Of a stretch of DNA of 64,000 nt, positions 27,441 through 37,473 are shown in pieces. The stretch's first letter is position 1. Every line of letters begins with the position of its first letter. Position numbers and translations under genes: made by a program. Source of the DNA: Symbiodinium natans (lineage: Eukaryota > Sar > Dinophyceae > Suessiales > Symbiodiniaceae); NCBI GenBank assembly GCA_905221605.1, contig CAJNDS010002741.1, forward strand, positions 1 through 64,000, written 5' to 3'. Under the pieces are notes generated by a model that saw only the letters and a program-made list of their open reading frames with translations, was not told where the DNA came from and ran no database searches.

Positions 27441-28091
27441 AGTACGACCCGGAGCTGTTTGAACCCACTGTGGCACCGAAGTTGGTGCAGCGAGTGCTGG
27501 TCCAGTGACGCCTGGAATCAATTCTGGGGCAACTGAGGTGCAGCAGCTTTTGATGGCTGTGCTTTCGAACCAGACAGTTGCCATGCAGCAGCAAACTCAG
27601 ATGCAGCAGCTGTAGAAGCACAGCAGGCTTTGAGGCTGATGGAGCGCCGTTTAGACGCCGAAGATGAACGAAAGCAGGAGGAGACTGTGAAAGGAGCCAC
27701 ATCCAACCCGTTTGGGACTCCAACTGCTGCTTGTTGCACTTCAAGTTATTTGTACTTTAAGTTCGACAGCAACTTCGGGTGCCCCTGTTGCTCCATCCAG
27801 TGGAGTAGCCTCTGGTTCGCAGAGTTTTACAAGCAGGGCCAAGAAGTACCTGCCCCCTCTGCCTGTCATCAATGGACAGAAAGGCCGGATTAGAGAGCTG
27901 GAAGAGTGGCACCGTTTCCTTGAAGTTCTTTCCTGTTGGCTTGCTTTGACGGATGATGCTTACGTCAGTGAACTTCGTGAGTGTTTGTTCGTCAAGACGG
28001 ATTCAGCAGGTGACTCTACCTCGACACAGCTGGAAGAAGTGCTCGTCTGTTTTAGCTTTTGCAGCAAGCTTTGGGAAAGTGGGACCGAGGC
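27441..28091 (+). pseudogene. Gag fragment of element D (B-like), inside the inversion
   Basis: The plus strand encodes a Gln-rich stretch (VAMQQQTQMQQL) and then KKYLPPLPVINGQKGRIREL and a W-x-LTDDAYVSEL pattern, matching B's gag (EKYLPALPLIDN...). Stops and frame changes make it a relic. Flipping 27304-28091 back places it on the minus strand directly upstream of the D leader and PBS at 37855-37910, as expected for one element. Confidence 0.7.
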
Positions 28092-28330
28092 GGAAATTAT
28101 ACGAGTGTGTTTTTGCCCAATACGCCATTTAAAGTGAGTGTGCAGTGTGTAGGAACTTCGTTGAAGCTGAGTTTAAGCTCACAAGAGAGAATTCGTTTAG
28201 TTTGTGCACTTCGTGACTTTTGGCCAAGTGGCTCTAACTGTGAAAAAGAGAGAGCTGTCCGCACGTGTGAGAGGTCAGGGTTCGTGCTTTCAAGGGAAAA
28301 GGTACCAGAGGGACCTTCGGTTTTTTCACG
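28092..28330 (+). repeat. C1 5' LTR, last 239 bases
   Basis: Begins at GGAAAT, the right arm of the LTR hairpin, and ends TTTTTTCACG. It has small differences from the other C LTRs, including TTTTGGCCAAG at the leader-core site (28218-28228) and CATTTAAAG for TATTTAAAG. Confidence 0.93.
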
Positions 28331-28342
28331 TGGTAGCGGAGC
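28331..28342 (+). other. Primer-binding site of C1
   Basis: TGGTAGCGGAGC immediately after the LTR end CACG; identical to that of B. Confidence 0.8.
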
Positions 28343-28739
28343 TTGTGCCTTGTGGTACGAGCCCGTGTATGGTCTTTGGTTGTCTGTCAGGACTCTGTGA
28401 GTGCCTGGAGGCAAGGGTTTGGAGCCCAGACTGCCAGTGGACCGGAATCTCTTGTACTCGGACCGTGTAAGTGAGTACCGGGAAGCCAACCCTGTGAGGA
28501 GGCGGATCCGGACTCATCAGGCTTGGAAGCAGTTGGTTCAGCGGCTGTTGAGGCACTTTGGAGCCCGGGCAAGGTGGTTTGTCTGGAACTGGATTGGTTG
28601 TGACCGATCTTGGAGGAATACGGTGCTTGGTAGAGTAGAACTAAGGTTCTTCAGGAGCCTGGACCATCTGGTGTTGGAGAGAATTTTCGCCAGAAGACGT
28701 TGTGGAGAGACTGCAGGCTGGAGCCTGAGTTCAGGAACT

Positions 28740-31700
28740 ATGTTGAATACACCCCCACGACATACCAGTGGAGCTCATGTGAGGAGTCCAAGAGGTGGAC
28801 GAGAGCGTGGAAGCTCTGTGCCCATCATGGATGCTGAGACAAGGCGAAGGGTAGACCCTTTTCCGGGTTTGGGAAATCCCAACCCACTGTGGGTGCAAGG
28901 TTTGGCACAAGGAAGCCAACCTGTGTATGGCCCAGTGCCCAGAGGTCGAACTCCCGCCAGAAGCCCTCATGGGGTAGCTACTGGAGCACCCCAACAGACA
29001 ATGGGAGGCCCTTCGTTTCCCCCTGGTTTGCCTCAGCAAGCGGTAGGAAGTCCTTCGTTACCACCAGGACTATCCACTGGACCTCCTCAACCTGTGGTGA
29101 CACCATCACAAACATCACCCGACGTGCAAGGGTTGACGAGACAAGTGCGAGAATTGGAAAGCATGATGCAGCAACTGGTTGTGCAGCAACAGCAGTTTAT
29201 GCAAACGATGACTTCGTCCATGGTGCAGCAACAGCAGCAGCATCAGCAGTGGATGATACAGCAGCATCAGCAACAGCAGCCACAGCAACAGCAACAGGTG
29301 AATCCCCCCTTACCTCAGGATGGTGTTCCTGAGAACATGCCCAGTTCTTCTTCGGGATGTCAAGGTGCATCGCCAGTGGGTACTCCTGCGAAGGGGACCC
29401 AGCTTTTTCGGATGGCGAGCCCAAGTCCCCCACTGAGACCTCCACCTCTGGAGCAAGAAAGGGAAAGGGATGTGTTTGCTCGATCGGACAAATGGTTGCC
29501 CAGTTTGCCGACCATTGACTTTTCGTCTTGGAAGGATCGCATCTCTGAAGCTCTTGGATTCTTGACCTGGATGGAGAAGCTGACCAGTTGGGTTGGTTTG
29601 GGTTCAGAAGTGTTTCCCAATGAGCTCATGCATGCGGTGAAGACTCAAGAAGAGTCTCGGCTGAAACAGGATCGACTTACTGTGGAGCAACAGAAGAGGT
29701 CGACGAGGCTGATGCACATCCTGCGACAGACTTTTGCAAATCATGAGAAGAGTTCTCTGATTTTGCAGACATATGTTGAAAGTGAGAGCACTTATCAACA
29801 ATCTGGTTTTGTGGCTTTGAGATTGCTGGCGAAGGAGTTTTGCCTGAAGTCGCGAGCTGAATGCCTGTTCTTTCGGTCGCAGCTGGTGAATCAAACCGTG
29901 AAAGCACCCAGTATTCCGGAGATCATTCGAAAGATTGAGCATGAGTTGAACAAGTACACCAAGCTGCTCAATAGTCTTGATCCCGATGTGCATGCTGGTG
30001 GTTTGCAGATCCAAGAAGCGGATTCGGTTATGGTTTTGCTGCGCAGTTTGCCAGATCGGTGTAGAAGCCATTGCTTGTTGCATGGCGATAGTGAATCGTT
30101 TGAAGATCTGAAAAGAGTTGCTCTGAAGTTTGAGGTGCAACAAAGGGTGTGGTCAGAAGCCCCTGGCACGAAGCTTCAACCTTTTCGAGATCCCAATGAG
30201 GGAAAGGGCAACGAAGGAAAACCAAAAGGCAAAGGAAAGGAACAGAAAGGCAAGCGCGAATCAAGCAAAGGTGCTGGCAAACGAGCTTCAAGCCAGAACA
30301 AGAAGGATGTGGAGTGCTATGTGTGTGGTGGAAAGGGACATTATGCCCGCGATTGCTGGTATAAGGAGGGAGATTCAGGCAAGAAGCCCAATTCCCCCAA
30401 TGCTAAGGCGAAAGCCAAGGCAAAAGGAGATCCCAAGAAGAAGCCCGAAAAGGGAAAGCCCAAAGGAAAAGGCAAAGGAAAGGGGAAGACAGTTGCTGAA
30501 GTCTCCCAAGAGGGTGAGTCGAGTGACTACCAGCTAACTGGAGGTGAATGGAATGAACCTGAGTCAGAGGCCCGAGTGGAATCTGTGTTGCAACCTCTGG
30601 AAGGATTGCTCGATGAAGTGAGAAAAGAGTGGATTCCCCGGAGTACTGATGAGATAGATTGGTCATGGGAAGTTGAGACGAGAGTCCGGATTGCCGAGTT
30701 GGAGCATCGGATCTCTACCGATTTATCTCAGATGTTGCCATCTAAGTCAGTTCGGTCTTTGATGAAACCTCCGATGAATCAAGTCAAAAGCATGGAAAAG
30801 GATGATGCAAGCAAATGGTGGTTGATTGACTCAGGAGCATCGGTGACTGTGATTGCGAAAAGATACTTGGATGAGTTCCAGATCTTGGATCGGAAGGCGT
30901 TGGGACCTAATGAGAGGTACTCAGCAGCCAACGATACCCCGGTGAATGTCTTCGAGCGAGTTCGCATCCGAGCCTTGCTGCCTATGTATGAAGGAAAGCA
31001 GTATCTTGGTTTGACATCGGTGTGTGTGACTGGAGTTGTAGCAGATGTGGCTCACAACATCTTGAGCACCGAGCAGATGGTGAATACTGGTTGGGAAGTG
31101 AAGTTCACTCGAAGAGAGATTTCGCTGCGACACGAGAAGAAAGGAGTCATGGGATATGGAGTATCCTGGGCTGGATGTCCTTGGATCTACCTGCAAGGTG
31201 ATGCTGGAAAGCGAAAGAAAGTAACCTTTGGAAGAACTGAGGTTCGACCCATGGATGTGGATGATGGCCAACGACCGATGGAGGTTGATCAGATGCAGTC
31301 AGTGCAGTCAATGACCAAGAAAAAGCAAGAAGAAATGGAGCTGCATCGGATGCGAGGCCACATTCCTTTTTCGTCCGAATGTCCTCATTGTCGGATGACA
31401 AGAGGAACAACCCAGCATCGTCGGACCAAGGATGCTCAAGACCGACCCGTGGCGTTGCAAGCAGATTTCTGCTTCATCAACCTGGTAACTGGTACTTTTG
31501 CGAAAGACCAGCCGACGGCTCCCAACATGAAAGTACTGGTCATGACTGAAATGTCAACCAGAATGATTGGATGTCTGTTGGTAGGGACCAATGCTGACAA
31601 TACCTCCAGCTGGATTCGTTATTGGATGAATGCTTTCGGACTGGACATTGCAGGGTCTGCTGTACTGTTGAGGACAGACAGCGAGACAGCGGTGAGCGCC

Positions 31701-34700
31701 CTCATCAAGAGAGCCAATCTGGGGATTAGGATTGTGACCCAAAGAGCACCTCCGCAGGGACATGAAGCGGTTGGTGGTGTGGAAAGGGCAGTGAGAACAC
31801 TCAAGGAGTTGTTCAGCACGGTGAGGTTGGATCTACGAGCGCAGGGCTTTGACTTGAAAAGAAGTCCTCGAGCGTTTGAGTTTGGTCTGATTTACTGTGC
31901 TGCAATGCACAATCACCATGCAGCTGCCTTTGATGGGAAGAAATCACCCCAGGAGTTGGTACTACAGAGATCCCTCCATGAGTGTGGATCGTCGTTGATA
32001 GGTGCTACAGTTCTGGCTGAGCTACCGGATTCGATGAAAACCACGGCGCTCTCCCGGTTTGTGGAAGCAGCCTATGTGTACCCTGAAGTTGGTGGCTTGA
32101 CTCATGTTGTGAGTGCCATGGTGGATGGTTGTCCAAAACACTTTCGAGCAAAGTCCATCAAGCACATCGTTCCGTTGAAGATTGGGTTGGAGCATTGTCA
32201 ACATTTGCTCAAGGAGCATGATCCATCGGATACATTGGCTCCCCCGATTCTGAAGGAGAAAGAGGATGGTGTGCCCGATCGGATTGAAGGTGAAGCGGAC
32301 AAGGCCTTTGAGGGCCGAGTGTCTGAGGGACCGACCACCGACATGAGCAAAGTTGGACCTCCAGCTGCATGGGTGAAGGAACATGGTGGCACAGCGAACT
32401 GTCCTGCGTGTGGTCCAAAAAGAGGAAAAGCCAACCACAATGCTGAATGCCGAAAACGGTATGATGATTGGTTGAAAGCTCAACGACAACGGTTGGAATC
32501 GAAAGAACCAACAGAGGAAACTCCAAAAATGGACCAGAGAAGCTCAAAGGATGCGGGGGTGATGGAGTCTGGAAGTGAGCCTTCACTCCTGAAACGCCCG
32601 AAGATCACCTATGAGAGTCGACCAGATCCCAAGTTGGAGGAGAAGCAAAGCGTCCCAACACCTGCGACAGAAGTTGTGGATGTTGACATGGAGGATTTTG
32701 AGGATCCAAGTTTGCCTTACCAAGGGATTCCAGATGAGGCAATGGAACCTGGATACTTCGAAGGAGAAACTCCCGCTGAGGATGAAGCGATCCCAATGGA
32801 GGAAGAAAAACCTCAAATGGATGTGGATTCAGTTCCAAATGAGTCCAGTCGAGTTCCCCGGCGTTTAGAGAGTTTAACTTCAGATGTGAACTCAGTTCCA
32901 GATGAGTCCAATCGAGTTCCCCGGCTGATCAATCGTATTTGTTTAGACCCAAGACTCGATGTGCCTCAAGGTCCTATTAAAATGGTAAGCAGTGACGAGA
33001 GTCCGAAGTTGGTACATGTGACCAATTCGATTCTGCTCAACAAGAATAGCACTTTCCCGGAGTCCATGAAGGTGTGTGGATCCCAAGTTTGGCTGGCAAG
33101 ACCCACGAGTGTTCTGTCTGAGATAGATGGATGTCCATTAGATGTGGATAAAACAGTGGAAGGCCGGCGAACTGAGCTGCAGAGTATGACTGCTCACAAA
33201 GCAGGGAGAGTGGTTGGAGCAGACGAGGCTCAGAAGTTTGCTCGTCAGCATGGGATAAAGATCATCCCAACCCGATGGGTCATAGGCCCAAAGGTGGTGA
33301 ATGGCAAGGAAGCTGTGAGAGCTCGGTGTGTGGTGCAAGACATCGCAAAGGGGAGCACAGCATCATCTTTAGGACTGAGTGCTACGACTCCTTCTTTAGA
33401 AGCGTTACGGACGCTTTTGGCCATTGCTTCGGTAGATGCTATGGATATCGCAACTTTGGATGTTAGCACTGCATTCTTGCATTCCCCCCTTCCGAAAGGA
33501 TCGAAGGCGATTATCCAATTGCCCAAGGATGTTTCCGCCTGCAAGGACTATTATGTCCCGGTGTTTATGATTCTGGATCAAGCCATGAATGGTTTGAGAG
33601 TTGCCGCCAAAGCTTGGAACTTGAAGCTGGCGACAGTTGTGAAGAAAGTTGGGTTGAAGCAATGCCCAACGGAACCTTCCGTCTTCGAGGGCACTGTGAG
33701 AGGGAAAAGATTCCTCATGTTGTGCTATGTGGACGATTTGATTCTGTGTGGCACTAGAGATGCCATTCGGTTGGTGACCGACACCCTGAACGGAGAGTTG
33801 AAGATCAAGGAAACGGGTCGAATCACTTCCACTGGTGGAAAGATCACCTTTTTGGGGCGAGAGATTGAGAGACAAGGGAGTCATCTCAGGATGCGAGTGC
33901 CCCCGGCATACTTAGATGCCCTGTTCGAGACAGAGTTCTGTAAGGACCTGAAGGTGGTTACTGCTCCTCCGGACATCGTGAAAACGGTCGAGAAGGGCAG
34001 AGCAAGTGGTTCGGATCCTGAGTTGAGTGACACTGCAGCTGCGAGGTACAGAGCAGTACTTGGCCGGATTGCATGGTGGGGTCAGTCGAGACCTGACCTG
34101 AGTAGGTGGATGTCCATTCTTTCGCAAGGACAGTCCAAGCCAACAGCATGCTTTGAGCAAGCATTGCGACAAGTGATTAGGTTCCTAAAGGGACAATACC
34201 ATGCATGGCAGTACTTTGGCCCTGATGGGAATGTACCGGACAGTGGGCCGGCGCAGCTGGAAGTGTATGCGGATGCCAGTTGGGCACCCCAAGCGTCGTT
34301 AGGACGAAGATCTGTGTCGGGCATAGCCATCTTTTATAGAGGATGCCTGATCAAGGGAATCTCTCGAGTTCAAGGGTGTGTATCGCTGAGTTCTTGTGAA
34401 GCCGAGTTGAGAGCCATCTTGACTGCGGTACAGGAGAGTGAGGGACTTGCGACTTTGATCGGTCAGTTGGCCGAGTCAGATGTCACGATCCGATTGCACA
34501 CTGACAGTTCCTCAGCGAGAGCGGTTTTGCTAAACCGTGGGTTGAGTAGGCGAGTTCGCCACTTAGACATCGCTGTCTGCTATCTTCAGGAGCGGATACA
34601 GGAAGCTCAGACCTTGAAGGTCATTTGGTGCCCGACAGCGGGAATGATCGCTGACGTTCTTACAAAGTGCTTGAGTCAAGTGACATTCTGTCAGCACCAG

Positions 34701-36737
34701 CAAGCTATGGGTATATACCCTGGTGAAGATGTGCAGCAGGTGTGGAGGATCTGTGGAATCCGACCAAGGGTTGGAGTTCAGGCATGCCAGTGTGCCGAGG
34801 CAACTGGATGCAGTGTGGAGCAAGTTGGATCGTTGAAAAGTGTGAAAAAGTGTGGCGAAGTTTTTGAAAATTTCCACCTTAGAAGTCCCGAAACCCTTCG
34901 TGAAGACTCTTCCCCTGAGGTTCAAGAAATGGATTTATGGTCCAACCGCAAAAGCTTTGGTTCAAGCACCACGGAAGCTAGCCCTAGCCTGGAGCCTGTA
35001 CCTTTGGTGAAGGACAGGAAAATGGCAGCTGAAGACAGCAGGAAGGGTGAGCAGGGTGCTGAGATGAAAAGCCCCTTTTGGTGTAAGGTTTGCAAATGGT
35101 TGTTCAGATCCGAGCATGCTGCCGGGTTGAGCTGGGATGAAAGTGGCAAGCCCAAGTGCGAAAAGTGCAAACAGACTGTGACAGTCTCTGGCACGGATGC
35201 AAGCCATGCATTCCATCTCCGAGAGGCAGAGAAGGAGCGCCGAGCTGCTGGAAAAAGGGGTGATAAAGGTGAAAGCCGAGGCTCAGGCCAAGCTGCACCG
35301 AAACCCAAGGCCATGCCGAAGGTGATTGAACGGATGGTCGACGTGTTTCCGGAGCTGGCGGATCCAGAGCCGCCGAAGTGGTTCGGTGATGTGTCATGGA
35401 GTATCTGCCGGCGCGGAACTCCAGTGGATGAGCTAGAGCTCAAGGACGTGGTAGGCACGCTATCCGACAAGGATATGTTGCGCTATCAAAGCTCATACGA
35501 GAAGCTGGTGAAGCCCATCCAGGAGGTGTGTGAGCTACAGGAGAAACCCACGAAGATCTTCGGAATCTTGGATGTCCGTGGACAGATTGGTGGCAAGGCC
35601 ATCATCTGGGAGATGGCAGTGAATGAAGGAGGACTGTACATGGAAGTACCGCCGGGAACGTGTGGCCTGGCGATGTTGAGCTTCGTGAGGTACTTGAAGA
35701 GAAAAGGGATAGTCCCTGTTTTGCTTCTGGGTGAGCACCAGGACCTCGGAGTCTTGCGGATGGTGGATCTGTTGTGCATGCTACCCATTTTGGGAGCAGA
35801 GAGGATCATGGAGGATGAAGCTGAGAGCTCGTATTATCCCCCATGGGTGTTGCGCTGGAAGAGAAGTGCAAAGGAAGGATCCTTGGTGTTTAAGGAACTG
35901 GTGGAGCGAGTGCGAGTGATTTCGATGTTGTCGTGTGATACACTTCGGATTCACGAGCCGGAGCTGAGGGAGAGACCAGTCCCCAAGTGGTCGTTTGTGG
36001 CCTACAGCCACTACAGATCCGTGATGGAGTCTGTTGCAGGATTCTTGGAGGACCTGGAGAAAAAGAAAGAGGAGATCACCGACACGCAGAGGGCGGCAAG
36101 CTGGAAGAAGGTGGTTGCGAGTGAGACTCGAAGCGGTGTTGTGTGGATCTGCAAGTGTAAGTGGCACTTGCCGACCGACTATGTGGTGAGGTTCAACTTG
36201 ACGTTGCCTGCCGACATGTGGCAGCAAGCCTTTGGGATCATGGGTGAGAATGTTGGGAAACTCGAGAAGGAGGAAAAGGACCTGAAGCGGATCCTCAAGG
36301 CTGCAGCGGAACAGCAAGACCGAGAGTTCGAGGAAGCTGAGCGAAAGCGCAAGCGCATCGCCGACCTGTCAGCTGCCGAGGAAGAAGCTGCTAAGAGAGC
36401 AAAGCTGGAAGGCGAAGCGGTTCGCTCGCCTGTGTCAGTTGTACCATCTGAGTTGGATGCAGCAGCTATCGCGCAGATTGCTGAGCGTGTGAAGGCAAGC
36501 TTTAGTGTTGCCGATTTGGAGCTGATGTTGGAAGAGAAGAAGAGAAAGGTTGGAGACCAGCCAACTGAGAGGCCTGCGGAGACGCCAGCTGAGCCTAGCC
36601 GATCTTCGCAGGATGTGATGATGGAAACGAGGACGGCTGAGTTGGCGGAGATGAAGGAAGCCGCCAAGGAGCGCCGCGCCAAGTTGATGGAGTCAACTGG
36701 AGCTGGCGAGAAGAAGGGCGAAGAGGATGAAGAATGA
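28740..36737 (+). CDS. C1 gag-pol polyprotein, intact (2665 codons)
   Basis: The start chosen is the ATG at 28740 (MLNTPPRHTSG); the frame is open upstream to 28401 but without ATG. Order: Pro/Gln-rich gag N-terminus with poly-Gln, gag domain, basic linker, zinc knuckle CYVCGGKGHYARDC (near 30315), protease WWLIDSGASVTV (near 30825), integrase zinc site HRMRGH...CPHC (near 31340) and core with D, D and GGVERAV, RT with WVIGPK, LDVSTAFLHS and LCYVDDLILC (33722-33750), RNase H with YADASW and LHTDSSSARAV, ADVLTK. A further about 700 residues follow RNase H: a CxxC...CxxC zinc ribbon (near 35080-35170), an unknown globular part and a charged coiled coil ending GEEDEE. No stop or frameshift is present, so it could be functional. 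Confidence 0.95.
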   Translation: MLNTPPRHTSGAHVRSPRGGRERGSSVPIMDAETRRRVDPFPGLGNPNPLWVQGLAQGSQPVYGPVPRGRTPARSPHGVATGAPQQTMGGPSFPPGLPQQAVGSPSLPPGLSTGPPQPVVTPSQTSPDVQGLTRQVRELESMMQQLVVQQQQFMQTMTSSMVQQQQQHQQWMIQQHQQQQPQQQQQVNPPLPQDGVPENMPSSSSGCQGASPVGTPAKGTQLFRMASPSPPLRPPPLEQERERDVFARSDKWLPSLPTIDFSSWKDRISEALGFLTWMEKLTSWVGLGSEVFPNELMHAVKTQEESRLKQDRLTVEQQKRSTRLMHILRQTFANHEKSSLILQTYVESESTYQQSGFVALRLLAKEFCLKSRAECLFFRSQLVNQTVKAPSIPEIIRKIEHELNKYTKLLNSLDPDVHAGGLQIQEADSVMVLLRSLPDRCRSHCLLHGDSESFEDLKRVALKFEVQQRVWSEAPGTKLQPFRDPNEGKGNEGKPKGKGKEQKGKRESSKGAGKRASSQNKKDVECYVCGGKGHYARDCWYKEGDSGKKPNSPNAKAKAKAKGDPKKKPEKGKPKGKGKGKGKTVAEVSQEGESSDYQLTGGEWNEPESEARVESVLQPLEGLLDEVRKEWIPRSTDEIDWSWEVETRVRIAELEHRISTDLSQMLPSKSVRSLMKPPMNQVKSMEKDDASKWWLIDSGASVTVIAKRYLDEFQILDRKALGPNERYSAANDTPVNVFERVRIRALLPMYEGKQYLGLTSVCVTGVVADVAHNILSTEQMVNTGWEVKFTRREISLRHEKKGVMGYGVSWAGCPWIYLQGDAGKRKKVTFGRTEVRPMDVDDGQRPMEVDQMQSVQSMTKKKQEEMELHRMRGHIPFSSECPHCRMTRGTTQHRRTKDAQDRPVALQADFCFINLVTGTFAKDQPTAPNMKVLVMTEMSTRMIGCLLVGTNADNTSSWIRYWMNAFGLDIAGSAVLLRTDSETAVSALIKRANLGIRIVTQRAPPQGHEAVGGVERAVRTLKELFSTVRLDLRAQGFDLKRSPRAFEFGLIYCAAMHNHHAAAFDGKKSPQELVLQRSLHECGSSLIGATVLAELPDSMKTTALSRFVEAAYVYPEVGGLTHVVSAMVDGCPKHFRAKSIKHIVPLKIGLEHCQHLLKEHDPSDTLAPPILKEKEDGVPDRIEGEADKAFEGRVSEGPTTDMSKVGPPAAWVKEHGGTANCPACGPKRGKANHNAECRKRYDDWLKAQRQRLESKEPTEETPKMDQRSSKDAGVMESGSEPSLLKRPKITYESRPDPKLEEKQSVPTPATEVVDVDMEDFEDPSLPYQGIPDEAMEPGYFEGETPAEDEAIPMEEEKPQMDVDSVPNESSRVPRRLESLTSDVNSVPDESNRVPRLINRICLDPRLDVPQGPIKMVSSDESPKLVHVTNSILLNKNSTFPESMKVCGSQVWLARPTSVLSEIDGCPLDVDKTVEGRRTELQSMTAHKAGRVVGADEAQKFARQHGIKIIPTRWVIGPKVVNGKEAVRARCVVQDIAKGSTASSLGLSATTPSLEALRTLLAIASVDAMDIATLDVSTAFLHSPLPKGSKAIIQLPKDVSACKDYYVPVFMILDQAMNGLRVAAKAWNLKLATVVKKVGLKQCPTEPSVFEGTVRGKRFLMLCYVDDLILCGTRDAIRLVTDTLNGELKIKETGRITSTGGKITFLGREIERQGSHLRMRVPPAYLDALFETEFCKDLKVVTAPPDIVKTVEKGRASGSDPELSDTAAARYRAVLGRIAWWGQSRPDLSRWMSILSQGQSKPTACFEQALRQVIRFLKGQYHAWQYFGPDGNVPDSGPAQLEVYADASWAPQASLGRRSVSGIAIFYRGCLIKGISRVQGCVSLSSCEAELRAILTAVQESEGLATLIGQLAESDVTIRLHTDSSSARAVLLNRGLSRRVRHLDIAVCYLQERIQEAQTLKVIWCPTAGMIADVLTKCLSQVTFCQHQQAMGIYPGEDVQQVWRICGIRPRVGVQACQCAEATGCSVEQVGSLKSVKKCGEVFENFHLRSPETLREDSSPEVQEMDLWSNRKSFGSSTTEASPSLEPVPLVKDRKMAAEDSRKGEQGAEMKSPFWCKVCKWLFRSEHAAGLSWDESGKPKCEKCKQTVTVSGTDASHAFHLREAEKERRAAGKRGDKGESRGSGQAAPKPKAMPKVIERMVDVFPELADPEPPKWFGDVSWSICRRGTPVDELELKDVVGTLSDKDMLRYQSSYEKLVKPIQEVCELQEKPTKIFGILDVRGQIGGKAIIWEMAVNEGGLYMEVPPGTCGLAMLSFVRYLKRKGIVPVLLLGEHQDLGVLRMVDLLCMLPILGAERIMEDEAESSYYPPWVLRWKRSAKEGSLVFKELVERVRVISMLSCDTLRIHEPELRERPVPKWSFVAYSHYRSVMESVAGFLEDLEKKKEEITDTQRAASWKKVVASETRSGVVWICKCKWHLPTDYVVRFNLTLPADMWQQAFGIMGENVGKLEKEEKDLKRILKAAAEQQDREFEEAERKRKRIADLSAAEEEAAKRAKLEGEAVRSPVSVVPSELDAAAIAQIAERVKASFSVADLELMLEEKKRKVGDQPTERPAETPAEPSRSSQDVMMETRTAELAEMKEAAKERRAKLMESTGAGEKKGEEDEE

Positions 36738-37473
36738 ACTGAGATGCTAAGTGATCTCAGTGGTTGGGTGGGTGAGTGAAACCCGCAGCCATTTTTTTGG
36801 AAGCCATGGCCGCGTTGCCGCCATGGAGCGCCCGCGATTTTTCTGGTTAGTGTGAGCCCTTGTTTCAGTGCATGAGAAGTTTGCAAAGAGGAGGCAAAAT
36901 GATGATGAAACTCAACGAGGGACTCTATAGCCCCTTCTGCAAGGCGTCTGATTGCCACCTCTGAAGACGTTTTTGGCTGATGGTACGCTGGAAGAAGCGA
37001 AACTATGAAGCCAATCTTTTCTTGAAGGATCAGCTAGCCGATGCTAGTTGGTGAGTTTGGTGACCTGGAAGATGCGAGACTGAGGAGGAGTACCACGACA
37101 AGGTCGAGTGCTGAGTGGGAAACATCTGAAGCTTGCATTAATTCGTTTTCACGTGTTTGTCACCACGAACTCTTGGATTCGTTCCAAGACAACCCTGCCC
37201 CAGTGCAGGTGGATGCAAGTTTAATTCGTTTTTCACGTGTTTGGACAACGAACTCTTGGGTTACCAGTGATGTGGACCCAGGACAACCTGCCTGATGGTG
37301 GGATCTTGCATGAGTTTTAAGTTTGATGTCAGAGATCGACTGGTGTGTTGTTTGTTTCGTTTGGTGGCGAGTACGCACCAAGGGAATGTGGCCAGGGCAT
37401 CCCCTTAGTGTTGAAGTGCCGAGCTGGGCTTGGACTTCAGATCTTTGACATGAACCCTCAGCAAAATGCGGGG
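36738..37473 (+). other. C1 3' noncoding region and polypurine tract
   Basis: Between the gag-pol stop and the 3' LTR; no coding frame supported. It contains an imperfect duplication around 37139-37165 and 37223-37250 (TTAATTCGTTTTTCACGTGTTTG-like). The G run at 37470-37473 next to the LTR is the likely polypurine tract. It is repeated in C2 (47025-47761). Confidence 0.8.

Noticed and set aside
28401..28739. Extended N-terminus of C1 gag-pol
   Set aside because: It begins with GTG, and in C2 and the other leader copy it is out of frame with gag; a 2-base deletion in C1 causes the fusion.
29811..29900. The 88 bp missing in C2 as a spliced intron
   Set aside because: The segment codes in frame in C1 and has no fitting AG end; the C2 junction does not match splicing.
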